From positions 21,982 to 85,981 of the forward strand of contig NZ_FAOO01000008.1 in NCBI RefSeq assembly GCF_900070205.1: a stretch of 64,000 nucleotides of DNA, written 5' to 3'. Positions 26,237-34,667 of this stretch are shown one piece after another; position 1 is the stretch's first letter; each line of letters starts with the position of its first letter. The position numbers were made by a program, and so were the translations under genes. This DNA is from Candidatus Thermokryptus mobilis. GTDB taxonomy: Bacteria > Bacteroidota > Ignavibacteria > Kryptoniales > Kryptoniaceae. The notes under the pieces were generated by a model. That model was not told the origin of the DNA, searched no databases, and worked only from the letters and a program-made list of their open reading frames with translations.

Positions 26237-27006
26237 AATCCGAAGAGGTTTTCAGAAGTTTCTTCAAAACGAAATCATCTCTCGTTATCGCTCATCGTGG
26301 TTATTCAAAAATCGCTCCCGAAAATACAATTTCAGCTTTTAAACTCGCGGTTCGTTTTAAAGCAGATATGATTGAACTTGATGTCAGAATCACAAAAGAC
26401 GGTACGCCTGTTATAATCCATGACTCAAAAGTTGATAGAACGACAAATGGGACTGGAAGGGTCAAAAACTTTTACCTTTGGGTTCTCCGCGAACTTGACG
26501 CAGGGAGTTGGTTTGACCATAAGTATATCGGTGAAAAAATCCCCACCCTTAAGGAGGTTTTTGACGCTGTCGGTGGGAAAATCCCAATCAACATTGAAAT
26601 TAAAAGCGCAAGCATCAAAGATAAGCTTACCGAGAAAGTACTAGCTGTGATTTATGAGAATGAAATCGCTGATAATGTCTTGATCAGCTCTTTTGATCCA
26701 AGGGTTTTGAAAAATGTCAGAAAACTCACAGACGAAATCCCAACGGGATTTCTTTATCATTATCCAATTTATTTTAACCCCGTCAGAACCCTTTTAAATC
26801 TCGGTGCGAATGTTCTGATACATAATTACAAATTCACAACACCCAAACTCGTTGAAAAGCTTCACAACGCTGGGTTTAAGATATTTGTCTACACTGTTAA
26901 CAGCCCCAATCACATCTTGAAAATGCTTGAAATCGGCGTTGACGGCATAATAACTGACGATGTCAAATTAACGAGGCGAATTTTAAACTCATTTAATCAA
27001 ACTTAA
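26233..27006 (+). CDS. Glycerophosphodiester phosphodiesterase
   Basis: GDPD-family TIM barrel of 257 residues that hydrolyses glycerophosphodiesters to glycerol-3-phosphate and an alcohol. Catalytic and metal residues are in IAHRGYSKIAPENTISAF (His-Arg pair and Glu), MIELDVRITKDGTPVIIHD (Glu-x-Asp and the second catalytic His) and VDRTTNGTG, with NIEIK further on. No signal peptide is visible, so it is probably cytosolic. It is translationally coupled to the methyltransferase gene (4-base overlap), which has no evident functional link. Its 3' end overlaps a convergent gene by 18 bases. Confidence 0.94.
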   Translation: MKSEEVFRSFFKTKSSLVIAHRGYSKIAPENTISAFKLAVRFKADMIELDVRITKDGTPVIIHDSKVDRTTNGTGRVKNFYLWVLRELDAGSWFDHKYIGEKIPTLKEVFDAVGGKIPINIEIKSASIKDKLTEKVLAVIYENEIADNVLISSFDPRVLKNVRKLTDEIPTGFLYHYPIYFNPVRTLLNLGANVLIHNYKFTTPKLVEKLHNAGFKIFVYTVNSPNHILKMLEIGVDGIITDDVKLTRRILNSFNQT

Positions 27007-27828
27007 AGTTGACTTAACTTTTTGAGTCATCGGCATCGTCATCTCAACCTGACCTGATATTCCCATCGCTATATCCATTTCGGTGTCCATTTCCGAATAA
27101 ACTATTACCCCGCTTTTAACTTCAACCCATACAGTGCCCTTGTTTTTCCCTTCGCCTTCAAGCCCATAATTCATCCCTTGAATAGTCCCACTCCCACTTA
27201 GTGAAAGGTTTGCGTCAAGTTTTAACCTTGCACATTCTAAACCGAGTTTCTCTTCAATGCCTTCAAAAGTATATTCCCCATTTGTCTTGACAATCGTTTT
27301 GCCCTCTTCGGCAGTTGATGTATCAGAATATGAGAACGACCAGGATTTGCCTGGCGTTAATTTGTCTTGCGGAAATACGAGCGAGAATGTATAATTTCGC
27401 TTATCAATTCTCCTTGTTCCACCGCCCATCGGGATTTGAACTTCACCTCCCTCAATGATTTCGTAATTCAAGGGTTTCCCGTATTTATCATGAACTTGTT
27501 TAAATTTGAAAGCGATTGGGAAGGAAAACGTTGTATCCATCGGTGGCATCTGTGTTTTAATGCTTGTCTTTATCGTGTCAATGGAGATTATCATTTCAAC
27601 ATTTCCATTTGGAGAGACATTTTGGATGAGATACTTGAATTTTGATTCTGTCTTTGAGAAAACAACCTGTTCCATTCCCATTGCTGATTGTATCACCGTT
27701 GTCTCAGATAGAAGCAAATAATTGAATGTTTGCCCCGGCTCCGGCTGAAAACGCAAAGAAACACCTTGTGAAAATCCAAATTCAACAAGGATAAATAGGA
27801 CAAGCGAAAATATTGATGGTTTCCTCAT
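26989..27828 (-). CDS. Secreted protein, DUF6263-like
   Basis: The 279-residue product starts with a Sec signal peptide (cleavage near residue 20, FGFSQG). The mature part is beta-rich: LRFQPEPGQTFNYLLLSETTV, a stretch rich in MGM/QMPPMDT methionines, then FSLVFPQDKLTPGKSWSFSY and a C-terminal segment with EMDTEMDIAMGISGQVEMTM. The layout resembles DUF6263-type secreted proteins of the FCB group, whose function is unknown. The methionine- and acid-rich end could bind a soft metal, but this is speculation. It follows the M28 peptidase gene on the same strand after 20 bases and may be co-transcribed. Confidence 0.65.
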   Translation of the reverse strand: MRKPSIFSLVLFILVEFGFSQGVSLRFQPEPGQTFNYLLLSETTVIQSAMGMEQVVFSKTESKFKYLIQNVSPNGNVEMIISIDTIKTSIKTQMPPMDTTFSFPIAFKFKQVHDKYGKPLNYEIIEGGEVQIPMGGGTRRIDKRNYTFSLVFPQDKLTPGKSWSFSYSDTSTAEEGKTIVKTNGEYTFEGIEEKLGLECARLKLDANLSLSGSGTIQGMNYGLEGEGKNKGTVWVEVKSGVIVYSEMDTEMDIAMGISGQVEMTMPMTQKVKSTLSLIK

Positions 27829-27848
27829 CTTTAAATTTCCATTTTGTT

Positions 27849-29408
27849 TTAATTTGCGAGTTTGTCTTCGTTTAATTTCGGCTTGAAATCTGAATTTGCA
27901 ATTCTATATGCGACCAAATAACAAAGTTTCGCAACCTTTTCAATTTTTGCGAAGTTAATTTTGCTGACTTCGTCTGATACCTTGTGATAATCTTCATGTT
28001 CACCTGAGTGGAAAAAGATGACAGGGATGCCTTTTCTTGCGAAGTTTGCTTGGTCACTTCTTGGAAAGTCCCTTTCTCCATCATATGAAAACTTAAATCC
28101 GATTTTTTGATTTTCTTCTTCTGCGATCCTTTTCATATCTTCGCTGTAACTCCAACCGATCAAGATTAAGCTATCAATTGAATTCCTCCCAATCATATCA
28201 AGATTTATCATCGCAACCGTTTTTTCAATTGGGAAAAGCGGGTTGTCAACATAATATCTTGAGCCAAGCAATCCCTTTTCTTCACCGCAGAAAGCGATGA
28301 AAAGAAGGCTTCTTTTCGGTTTCTTCTTATTCAAAGCAAATGCCTTAGCAACCTCAATCATTCCAACTGTTCCAGAAGCGTTGTCATCAGCGCCGTTGTA
28401 AATGCTATCTTTTCCCATTGTCCCCGTAGTATAACCAACATGGTCATAGTGTGCCCCTATGATGATAACCTCATCTTTTAACTTCTCATCTTCGCCTTCA
28501 ATTAAGCCAACGACATTATTTGCATAGACCTTTTCCTTTGCGAAACTTATCTTCATTTTAATTTTTACATTTTCAAATTTAAACGATTTTGGTTTCAGCG
28601 TTTCATCAATTGATCTCTGTATATCTTTCAAGACCTGTATATCACCGAATAGTGCTTTTATGAAGTTTTCCCCAGCTTCAATTGAAGGTGGCATTTTGCT
28701 GAGTTGATATGACAGTTGAATCGGCAAAGAAGCGCGGGGCAAATTTTTGTAAAGTTTGGGCCAAACATAACCCCTCGGCTTTAAAATTGAATGATTAAGC
28801 GGATCCGGGATGATTATAACTCCAACTGCACCGTGTTCAAAAGCGTTTTGAGCTTTATATCTCGGGAATGAATATCTTGTGGGATTTTTCCCATTAAATA
28901 CACTTGTTGTGTCGCTTTCCTGTGGTTCATCCCTTAACACAACAACTATTTTATCTTTTACATCTATTCCCTCGTAATCGTCATAGCCGTATTCCTTCGC
29001 TGTAATCCCGTAACCTGCGAATATGACTTCTGCCTCAATTTCACCATCTGCGAAGTTAAACGGGATGAAATCCTCACCAAGTTTAAAAACTATCTGTTCC
29101 CCATTTTTTGACAAAATTAAAGCGTTCTGCTCAGCAAGGTCAATTCTTACGAACTCAACCCTTTGGAAATAACTTCCGTTTACCGGTTTTAATCCATATT
29201 GCTTAAACCTCTCGGCTATGAAATTTCCAGCGATATCAAGTTCAGGGCTTGGTGTGTTTCTCCCTTTTAAAGAGTCGGATGCAAGAAAAGATATATTTTG
29301 TGCGATGTTTTCGGCAGTGATTAATTCAAGCCCGCTTTTGAACCCATCTTTTGTGACTGCACAGGACAGAAACAAAACAGGAAGAATTAAAATTAAAAAC
29401 CTTCTCAT
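27849..29408 (-). CDS. M28-family zinc aminopeptidase, lipoprotein
   Basis: Exopeptidase of 519 residues anchored by a lipobox LFLSC (Cys16). A protease-associated domain is inserted at about 120-235 (EAEVIFAGYGI, GAVGVIIIPDP). The catalytic domain begins near 300 with all M28 elements: GAHYDHVG (His320), NGADDNASG (bridging Asp), CGEEKGLLGS (Glu376-Glu377), INLDMIGRN (Asp404) and a final His in HSGEHEDYHKVSDE. It binds two zinc ions and trims peptides at the cell surface or periplasm. A secreted unknown protein lies 20 bases downstream. Peptide degradation fits the nearby glycosylasparaginase and a protein-consuming lifestyle. Confidence 0.93.
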   Translation of the reverse strand: MRRFLILILPVLFLSCAVTKDGFKSGLELITAENIAQNISFLASDSLKGRNTPSPELDIAGNFIAERFKQYGLKPVNGSYFQRVEFVRIDLAEQNALILSKNGEQIVFKLGEDFIPFNFADGEIEAEVIFAGYGITAKEYGYDDYEGIDVKDKIVVVLRDEPQESDTTSVFNGKNPTRYSFPRYKAQNAFEHGAVGVIIIPDPLNHSILKPRGYVWPKLYKNLPRASLPIQLSYQLSKMPPSIEAGENFIKALFGDIQVLKDIQRSIDETLKPKSFKFENVKIKMKISFAKEKVYANNVVGLIEGEDEKLKDEVIIIGAHYDHVGYTTGTMGKDSIYNGADDNASGTVGMIEVAKAFALNKKKPKRSLLFIAFCGEEKGLLGSRYYVDNPLFPIEKTVAMINLDMIGRNSIDSLILIGWSYSEDMKRIAEEENQKIGFKFSYDGERDFPRSDQANFARKGIPVIFFHSGEHEDYHKVSDEVSKINFAKIEKVAKLCYLVAYRIANSDFKPKLNEDKLAN

Positions 29409-29476
29409 ATCACTTGACTTTTTTGTTTAAAGGTAAAAAAATTGATGTCGCAAAGCAAGTCCCTTTGCCCGAAACT

Positions 29477-29505
29477 TTGAATTTTTTTGAGGTTTTGATT
29501 AACTT
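29477..29505 (+). promoter_or_regulatory. Possible promoter of acnA
   Basis: TTGAAT (29477-29482), a 17-base spacer and TAACTT (29500-29505), about 39 bases before the acnA ATG. The -10 element is a weak match, so this is tentative. Confidence 0.35.
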
Positions 29506-29543
29506 ATCAACGAAAACAAAAACAAACGTAAACCTATACCGCT

Positions 29544-32213
29544 ATGACACACCCATTTAAAGAATCAATAAGCACGATAAACATCGGTAGAAGGAAATTG
29601 AAAATTTTCAATCTTACCTGGCTTGAACAGCAAGGGCTTGTCAATCTTTCAAAACTCCCTTATACGATAAGAATACTGCTTGAAAACATGGTCAGAAATT
29701 GCGATAATTATCTCGTCACAGAGGAGGATGTTAAAACTGTAGCTGGGTGGAAGCCGAAACCGGAGTTAAAAGAAATTCCTTATATGCCTGCAAGGGTTTT
29801 GCTTCAGGATTTTACAGGTGTTCCTTGCGTCGTTGACCTTGCTTCAATGAGAGATGCTGTTAAGAAACTTGGGAAAGACCCTAAAATTATAAACCCGCTT
29901 AAACCAGTTGACCTTGTCATTGATCACTCAGTTCAAGTTGAATATTTTGGCACATCTTATGCTTTTGATTGGAATGTAAAAAGGGAGTTTGAACTTAACA
30001 GAGAAAGGTATGTGCTTTTGAAGTGGGCTCAGAAATCGTTCAAGAATTTCAGGGTTGTTCCCCCTGGCACAGGGATAATCCATCAAGTAAATCTTGAATA
30101 TCTTTCAAGTGTCGTAAGGGTTGAAGATGGTTTTGCTTTTCCAGATACGCTTGTCGGCACCGACTCCCATACGACTATGATAAACGGCATCGGTGTTCTC
30201 GGATGGGGTGTTGGTGGAATTGAAGCTGAGGCAGTAATGCTCGGACAACCATATTATATCACAGTCCCTGAAGTCATAGGTGTGAAGTTAACTGGGGAAT
30301 TACCCGAGGGAGCAACCGCAACTGATCTTGTTTTGACCGTTACGAATGTTTTGCGAAAGAAAGGCGTCGTTGAAAAATTCGTTGAGTTCTTTGGACCTGG
30401 GGTGTCAAAATTGTCAGCCGCTGATAGAGCAACGATTGCGAATATGGCTCCTGAATATGGAGCAACTTGTGGGTTTTTCCCAATTGATGATGAAACACTG
30501 AAATATCTTAAGCTAACCGGCAGGGAAAATTTAGCAAAAATTGTTGAGGTTTATGCCAAGGAGCAATTCCTCTTCAGGTATGAGGATTCACCAATACCTG
30601 AATATACCGATGTGGTTGAAATTGATATGAGCCAGATAGAGCCGACGCTTGCAGGACCAAGCCGTCCGCAGGATAAAGTTTTGCTGAAGGATATAAAAGT
30701 TCATTTTGAAAAAGTATTGAAGGAGAATTACAAGGTTGATAGTGAGCCGAGAAAATCTGTTGAGATTTTTTATCGTGGTAATAAGGTTGAACTTACCCAT
30801 GGATCAATTGCTATAGCAGCTATAACTTCCTGCACAAACACTTCTAATCCGACTATTTTGATAGGTGCCGGTTTACTTGCGAAAAAAGCGATTGAAAAGG
30901 GATTAACAGTTAAGCCCTATGTTAAAACAAGCTTAGCCCCCGGGTCACGGGTCGTTACTGAATACTTGCAAAAAGCTGGTCTTATGCCATACCTTGAATC
31001 GCTTGGTTTTCATCTTGTCGGTTATGGCTGCACAACTTGCATTGGCAACAGCGGACCACTACCAGAGCCAATTTCAAAGGCGATCTCTGAAAATAATCTT
31101 ATCGTCTGCGCTGTTTTAAGTGGCAACAGAAATTTTGAAGCACGAATCCATCCACTTGTTAAGGCGAATTACCTTGCATCTCCAATCCTTGTGGTTGCTT
31201 ACGCTATAGCTGGTAGAATTGACATTGATTTTAACACCGAGCCAATCGGATATGACCCGAATGGAAATCCTGTTTATTTGAAAGATATCTGGCCAAGTCA
31301 AGAAGAGATAAAGGAAACAATTGAAAAGGTCCTTGAGCCGAAATTATTCAAGAAGAAATATGCCGATATTTTTGATGGAACAGAATATTGGAAGGAAATA
31401 AATGTAAAAGATAGCGAGCTTTTTGAATGGGACATAAATTCAACTTATATACAAAACCCACCATTTTTTGAGAATCTGACGCTTGAACCTCAACCACCAA
31501 GCGATATAGTCAACGCTTACTGCCTCGCTGTATTTGGGGACTCAATCACGACCGACCATATTTCACCCGCTGGTTCAATTTCAGAGAATAGTCCCGCTGG
31601 CAAGTATCTGATTGAGCGTGGTGTCCCGAAATCTGAATTTAACACATTCGGCGCAAGAAGAGGAGCTCACGAGGTTATGATGCGCGGTACATTTGGAAAT
31701 GTAAGAATTAAGAACCTTATGACCCCCGAAGTTGAAGGTGGGTGGACGATATACATCCCAACCGGCGAGAAAATGTTTATCTATGATGCAGCAATGAAAT
31801 ATAAGAAAGAAAACCGTCCTCTCATTGTGATTGCGGGGAAAGAATATGGAACAGGTAGCTCGCGCGATTGGGCAGCGAAAGGAACATATTTACTTGGCGT
31901 TAAAGCTGTCCTTGCTGAAAGCTTTGAAAGGATACACCGAAGCAATCTTGTAGGAATGGGTGTCCTACCACTTCAATTTAAAGAAGGGGAAAATAGAGAA
32001 ACGCTTGGATTAACAGGCTTTGAAGAATACACGATAGAGGGCATAGCTGAAGGTTTATATCCACGTAAAATTTTGAAGGTTACAGCTAGATCCAAAGATG
32101 GACAATCAAAAACTTTTGAAGTCATTGCCCGTCTTGATACACCGGTTGAGGTTGAATACTATATCAATGGTGGAATAATGCAAACTGTCTTGAGAAAGTT
32201 GATCAAGGATTAG
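29544..32213 (+). CDS. acnA: Aconitate hydratase (AcnA/IRP type)
   Basis: TCA-cycle enzyme interconverting citrate and isocitrate through a [4Fe-4S] cluster, 889 residues. Cluster cysteines appear in AAITSCTNTSNP and in GYGCTTCIGNSG. The active-site regions DHSVQVEYFG, GTDSHTTMINGIGVLGWGVGG and the swivel domain GDSITTDHISPAGSI and KEYGTGSSRDWAAKG are intact. Length and motif spelling match AcnA/IRP1-type rather than AcnB. It stands as a single gene, divergent from the M28 peptidase, and ends 21 bases before the rubrerythrin promoter. Confidence 0.97.
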   Translation: MTHPFKESISTINIGRRKLKIFNLTWLEQQGLVNLSKLPYTIRILLENMVRNCDNYLVTEEDVKTVAGWKPKPELKEIPYMPARVLLQDFTGVPCVVDLASMRDAVKKLGKDPKIINPLKPVDLVIDHSVQVEYFGTSYAFDWNVKREFELNRERYVLLKWAQKSFKNFRVVPPGTGIIHQVNLEYLSSVVRVEDGFAFPDTLVGTDSHTTMINGIGVLGWGVGGIEAEAVMLGQPYYITVPEVIGVKLTGELPEGATATDLVLTVTNVLRKKGVVEKFVEFFGPGVSKLSAADRATIANMAPEYGATCGFFPIDDETLKYLKLTGRENLAKIVEVYAKEQFLFRYEDSPIPEYTDVVEIDMSQIEPTLAGPSRPQDKVLLKDIKVHFEKVLKENYKVDSEPRKSVEIFYRGNKVELTHGSIAIAAITSCTNTSNPTILIGAGLLAKKAIEKGLTVKPYVKTSLAPGSRVVTEYLQKAGLMPYLESLGFHLVGYGCTTCIGNSGPLPEPISKAISENNLIVCAVLSGNRNFEARIHPLVKANYLASPILVVAYAIAGRIDIDFNTEPIGYDPNGNPVYLKDIWPSQEEIKETIEKVLEPKLFKKKYADIFDGTEYWKEINVKDSELFEWDINSTYIQNPPFFENLTLEPQPPSDIVNAYCLAVFGDSITTDHISPAGSISENSPAGKYLIERGVPKSEFNTFGARRGAHEVMMRGTFGNVRIKNLMTPEVEGGWTIYIPTGEKMFIYDAAMKYKKENRPLIVIAGKEYGTGSSRDWAAKGTYLLGVKAVLAESFERIHRSNLVGMGVLPLQFKEGENRETLGLTGFEEYTIEGIAEGLYPRKILKVTARSKDGQSKTFEVIARLDTPVEVEYYINGGIMQTVLRKLIKD

Positions 32214-32234
32214 AAAATTCTAATCTTTTTAAAC

Positions 32235-32263
32235 TTGACAAATTGATTTTAAAAGTGTATATT
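32235..32263 (+). promoter_or_regulatory. Consensus promoter of the rubrerythrin gene
   Basis: TTGACA (32235-32240), a 17-base spacer and TATATT (32258-32263). This is a nearly perfect vegetative promoter, implying strong expression unless repressed. A predicted start point near 32270 puts the PerR/Fur-like operator within the first transcribed bases. Confidence 0.8.
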
Positions 32264-32274
32264 ACAATTGCAAA

Positions 32275-32289
32275 TAGTAATAATTATCA
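32275..32289 (+). promoter_or_regulatory. PerR/Fur-like operator before rubrerythrin
   Basis: TAGTAATAATTATCA matches the 7-1-7 PerR box TTATAATnATTATAA at 12 of 15 positions, including the whole central AAT-A-ATTAT. It lies 12 bases after the -10 element, so a bound repressor would block initiation. A PerR-type regulator is encoded 3 kb downstream at 35281. The match was made by eye and the binding is inferred. Confidence 0.7.
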
Positions 32290-32316
32290 TTTAAAAACAA
32301 AATTTGGAGTAAAGCC

Positions 32317-32757
32317 ATGGCAAAATCACTTGCTGGAACAAAGACGCTTGAGAATTTGAAGGCTGGATTTGCCGGTGAATCCCAAGCGAACAGGCGTTAT
32401 CTTTATTTTGCAAGACAAGCAGACATTGAGGGGTATCCCGATATTGCAGGTGTCTTTAGAGACACGGCAGAGGGTGAGACCGGACACGCTTTTGGGCATT
32501 TTGACTTTTTAAGGCAGTATGGTGCTGGGGATCCGGTGACAGGCGAGCCAGTCGGTGATACAATTTCAAATCTTAAATCTGCCATAGCAGGCGAAACATA
32601 TGAATATACGGAGATGTATCCTGGGTTTGCGAAGACAGCACGGGAGGAAGGATTTGATGATATCGCTGAGTGGTTTGAAACACTCGCCAGAGCTGAGAAA
32701 TCCCATGCTGGTAGATTCCAAAAGGCGCTTGAAAGCTTGACTGGTGGTAGCAAGTAA
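32317..32757 (+). CDS. Rubrerythrin (lacking the rubredoxin domain)
   Basis: Di-iron ferritin-like peroxidase that reduces hydrogen peroxide to water. The diiron ligands are visible: Glu21, the Glu54-x2-His57 pair, Glu93/Glu96 and Glu127-x2-His130. The usual C-terminal rubredoxin [Fe(SCys)4] domain is absent: the 146-residue protein ends right after the four-helix bundle, like sulerythrin-type short forms. Electrons must therefore come from another protein, and the Fe-S oxidoreductase encoded next is a candidate. A consensus promoter and PerR-like box precede it and a terminator follows. Confidence 0.94.
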   Translation: MAKSLAGTKTLENLKAGFAGESQANRRYLYFARQADIEGYPDIAGVFRDTAEGETGHAFGHFDFLRQYGAGDPVTGEPVGDTISNLKSAIAGETYEYTEMYPGFAKTAREEGFDDIAEWFETLARAEKSHAGRFQKALESLTGGSK

Positions 32758-32768
32758 TTTTTAAAAGT

Positions 32769-32796
32769 GCGGGGCATTGCCTCGCCCCGCTTTTTT
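32769..32796 (+). terminator. Intrinsic terminator after rubrerythrin
   Basis: GCGGGGC (32769-32775) and GCCCCGC (32784-32790) with an 8-base loop, then six T. It separates rubrerythrin from the Fe-S oxidoreductase, so partial read-through or a second promoter is needed for the downstream genes. Confidence 0.92.
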
Positions 32797-32825
32797 ATTT
32801 TTAAAAATTAAATCTGGGAAAGCTC

Positions 32826-34100
32826 ATGGTCTTTGATTTAAAAGACCCCAAGTTTTGGGATGAAGAAGCACTTTTAAAGGAGATGCATAGAATTTTTGAT
32901 ATCTGTAATGGTTGTCGTCTTTGTTACAATCTTTGTCCGTCATTTGAGTTTTTATTTAAAAAGATTGATGAAACCGACAATCTTGATGATTTAACAAAAG
33001 AGGATTATTTCAAAGTCGTTGAACTTTGTTATGATTGTAAACTTTGTTTCCCTAAGTGTCCGTATACACCACCGCATCACTACGAGCTTGATTTCCCGAG
33101 GTTGATGTTAAGGGCAAAAGCTGTGAAAGCGAAGAAAGAAGGGATTCCATTGCGTGATAAAATTCTTGGGCAAGCAGATTTGATAGGGAAACTTGGGAGT
33201 AAATTTGCGGGTTTGATCAATCTTGCGAACAGATTAAAAGTTAGCAGAATTTTAATGGAAAAGATACTTGGTATCCACAGGGAGAGGAATTTACCTGAAT
33301 ATCATAGCGAAACATTTGAAAGGTGGTTTAAGAGATATTCAAAGCAAAATGGAAAGGAAGAGAAAGGAACAAAGAAAGTTGTTCTCTTTTACACTTGCAC
33401 CGTTAATTACAATGAACCCGAACTTGGAAAAGCGATTGTTAAAGTTTTAGAACATAATAATATTGATGTTGTAGTTCCAGAGCAAAAATGTTGCGGTATG
33501 CCTTTTCTTGATGGCGGTGATATTAATTCAGCGATAAAGAGTGCAACTTTTAATGTTAAGTCGCTTGTGAATTTCGTAAAACAAGGTTTTGATGTCGTTG
33601 TTCCAGCGCCAACTTGCAGTTATATGTTGAAGCAGGAATATCCGATGTTGCTGCCGGATGATGAAAATGCAAAATTGGTTTCTCAACATACCTATGATAT
33701 TTCTGAGTATTTGATGAAAATTCACCGAGAAGGAAAGTTAAAGACCGACTTTAAGAACCCACAAGGGAAGATTATTTATCATTTACCCTGTCATCTGAAA
33801 GCACAGAATATAGGTTACAAGTCAAGGGATTTACTTGAGTTGATACCTGGAACAGAGGTTGAAATGATTCAGAGATGCTCTGGTCACGACGGAACTTGGA
33901 GTATGAAGAAGGAATTTTTTGAGATGTCAATGCGTGTTGGGAAGCCAATTTTTGATAAGGTTAATCAAGATGATTCCGGTTCATCGGTTTGTTCTGATTG
34001 CTTGTTAGCACAATTGCAGATTGAAAAAGGAACTGGAAAGAAGGGTTTACATCCAATACAAATTCTTTACAACGCATATGGTTTAAATGAGGAAAAATAA
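32826..34100 (+). CDS. Two-CCG-domain Fe-S oxidoreductase (GlpC/HdrD-like)
   Basis: Cytosolic iron-sulfur protein of 424 residues. Two [4Fe-4S] ferredoxin sites lie at the N-terminus: Cys27-30-33-37 and Cys68-71-74-78. Two CCG-type cysteine domains follow: PEQKCCGMPFLDGG, and a variant ending CSGHDGTWSMKKEFF, then a terminal SSVCSDCLLAQLQ. This architecture is shared by GlpC, GlcF and HdrD, which pass electrons to or from quinones or thiols. The CSGHDGTW form is, to my knowledge, typical of proteins encoded with rubrerythrin and DUF3501. With rubrerythrin lacking its own rubredoxin, a role as its electron donor is a reasonable inference. It is followed by dps after 23 bases. Confidence 0.86.
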   Translation: MVFDLKDPKFWDEEALLKEMHRIFDICNGCRLCYNLCPSFEFLFKKIDETDNLDDLTKEDYFKVVELCYDCKLCFPKCPYTPPHHYELDFPRLMLRAKAVKAKKEGIPLRDKILGQADLIGKLGSKFAGLINLANRLKVSRILMEKILGIHRERNLPEYHSETFERWFKRYSKQNGKEEKGTKKVVLFYTCTVNYNEPELGKAIVKVLEHNNIDVVVPEQKCCGMPFLDGGDINSAIKSATFNVKSLVNFVKQGFDVVVPAPTCSYMLKQEYPMLLPDDENAKLVSQHTYDISEYLMKIHREGKLKTDFKNPQGKIIYHLPCHLKAQNIGYKSRDLLELIPGTEVEMIQRCSGHDGTWSMKKEFFEMSMRVGKPIFDKVNQDDSGSSVCSDCLLAQLQIEKGTGKKGLHPIQILYNAYGLNEEK

Positions 34101-34123
34101 CAAAAAAATCTATGGAGGTAGTT

Positions 34124-34597
34124 ATGAAGCCGAATATCGGAATAAGTGAAAAAAATCTTGAAGGAGTAATTAAAATTTTAAGCACCTTGCTCGCTGATGA
34201 ATATGTCCTCTATACAAAAGCGAGAAATTATCACTGGAATGTCGTAGGTCCACAATTTAATGAACTTCACAAATTCTTTCAGTCAATTTATGAAGAGCTG
34301 AATGAACACATTGATGACATAGCTGAGAGAATACGGTCACTTGGTGGGTGGTCAGTTGCAACTTTGAGTGAATTTTTGCAATTGACGAGATTGAAAGAGC
34401 ATCCTGGGGAATATCCCGACGCAAGGAAGATGATTGAGAACCTTTTGAATGATTATGAAGCAGTTATAAGAACTTTGAGAGAGGATATTGTTAAGGTGGG
34501 TGATGAATACAAAGACCTTGGTACTGCTGATTTTCTTACCGAGCTTATGGAAAAACATGAGAAGACGGCTTGGATGTTAAGGTCTTTTCTTTCGTGA
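34124..34597 (+). CDS. dps: Dps-family DNA-protecting ferritin
   Basis: Miniferritin of 157 residues that stores iron and removes peroxide in a 12-subunit shell. The inter-subunit ferroxidase ligands keep exact family spacing: His37 and His49 (NYHWNVVGPQFNELH), Asp64 and Glu68 (EHIDDIAERIRSLGG). The frame opens at ATG 34112, but ATG 34124 has a GGAGGT ribosome site just upstream and fits the family start. There is no basic N-terminal tail, so DNA binding is uncertain. It lies directly after the Fe-S oxidoreductase and ends at a terminator, consistent with a peroxide/iron operon. Confidence 0.94.
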   Translation: MKPNIGISEKNLEGVIKILSTLLADEYVLYTKARNYHWNVVGPQFNELHKFFQSIYEELNEHIDDIAERIRSLGGWSVATLSEFLQLTRLKEHPGEYPDARKMIENLLNDYEAVIRTLREDIVKVGDEYKDLGTADFLTELMEKHEKTAWMLRSFLS

Positions 34598-34603
34598 TAT
34601 TTT

Positions 34604-34635
34604 AGGGGAGGGGATCAAATCCCTTCCCTTCTTTT
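34604..34635 (+). terminator. Intrinsic terminator after dps
   Basis: AGGGGAGGGGAT (34604-34615) and ATCCCTTCCCTT (34619-34630) pair with two G-U wobbles around a 3-base loop, then a T-rich tail (cttttg). It sits 7 bases after the dps stop. Confidence 0.78.
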
Positions 34636-34667
34636 GTTAAATTTTAAAATTAAACTTCGGAGTTAAG

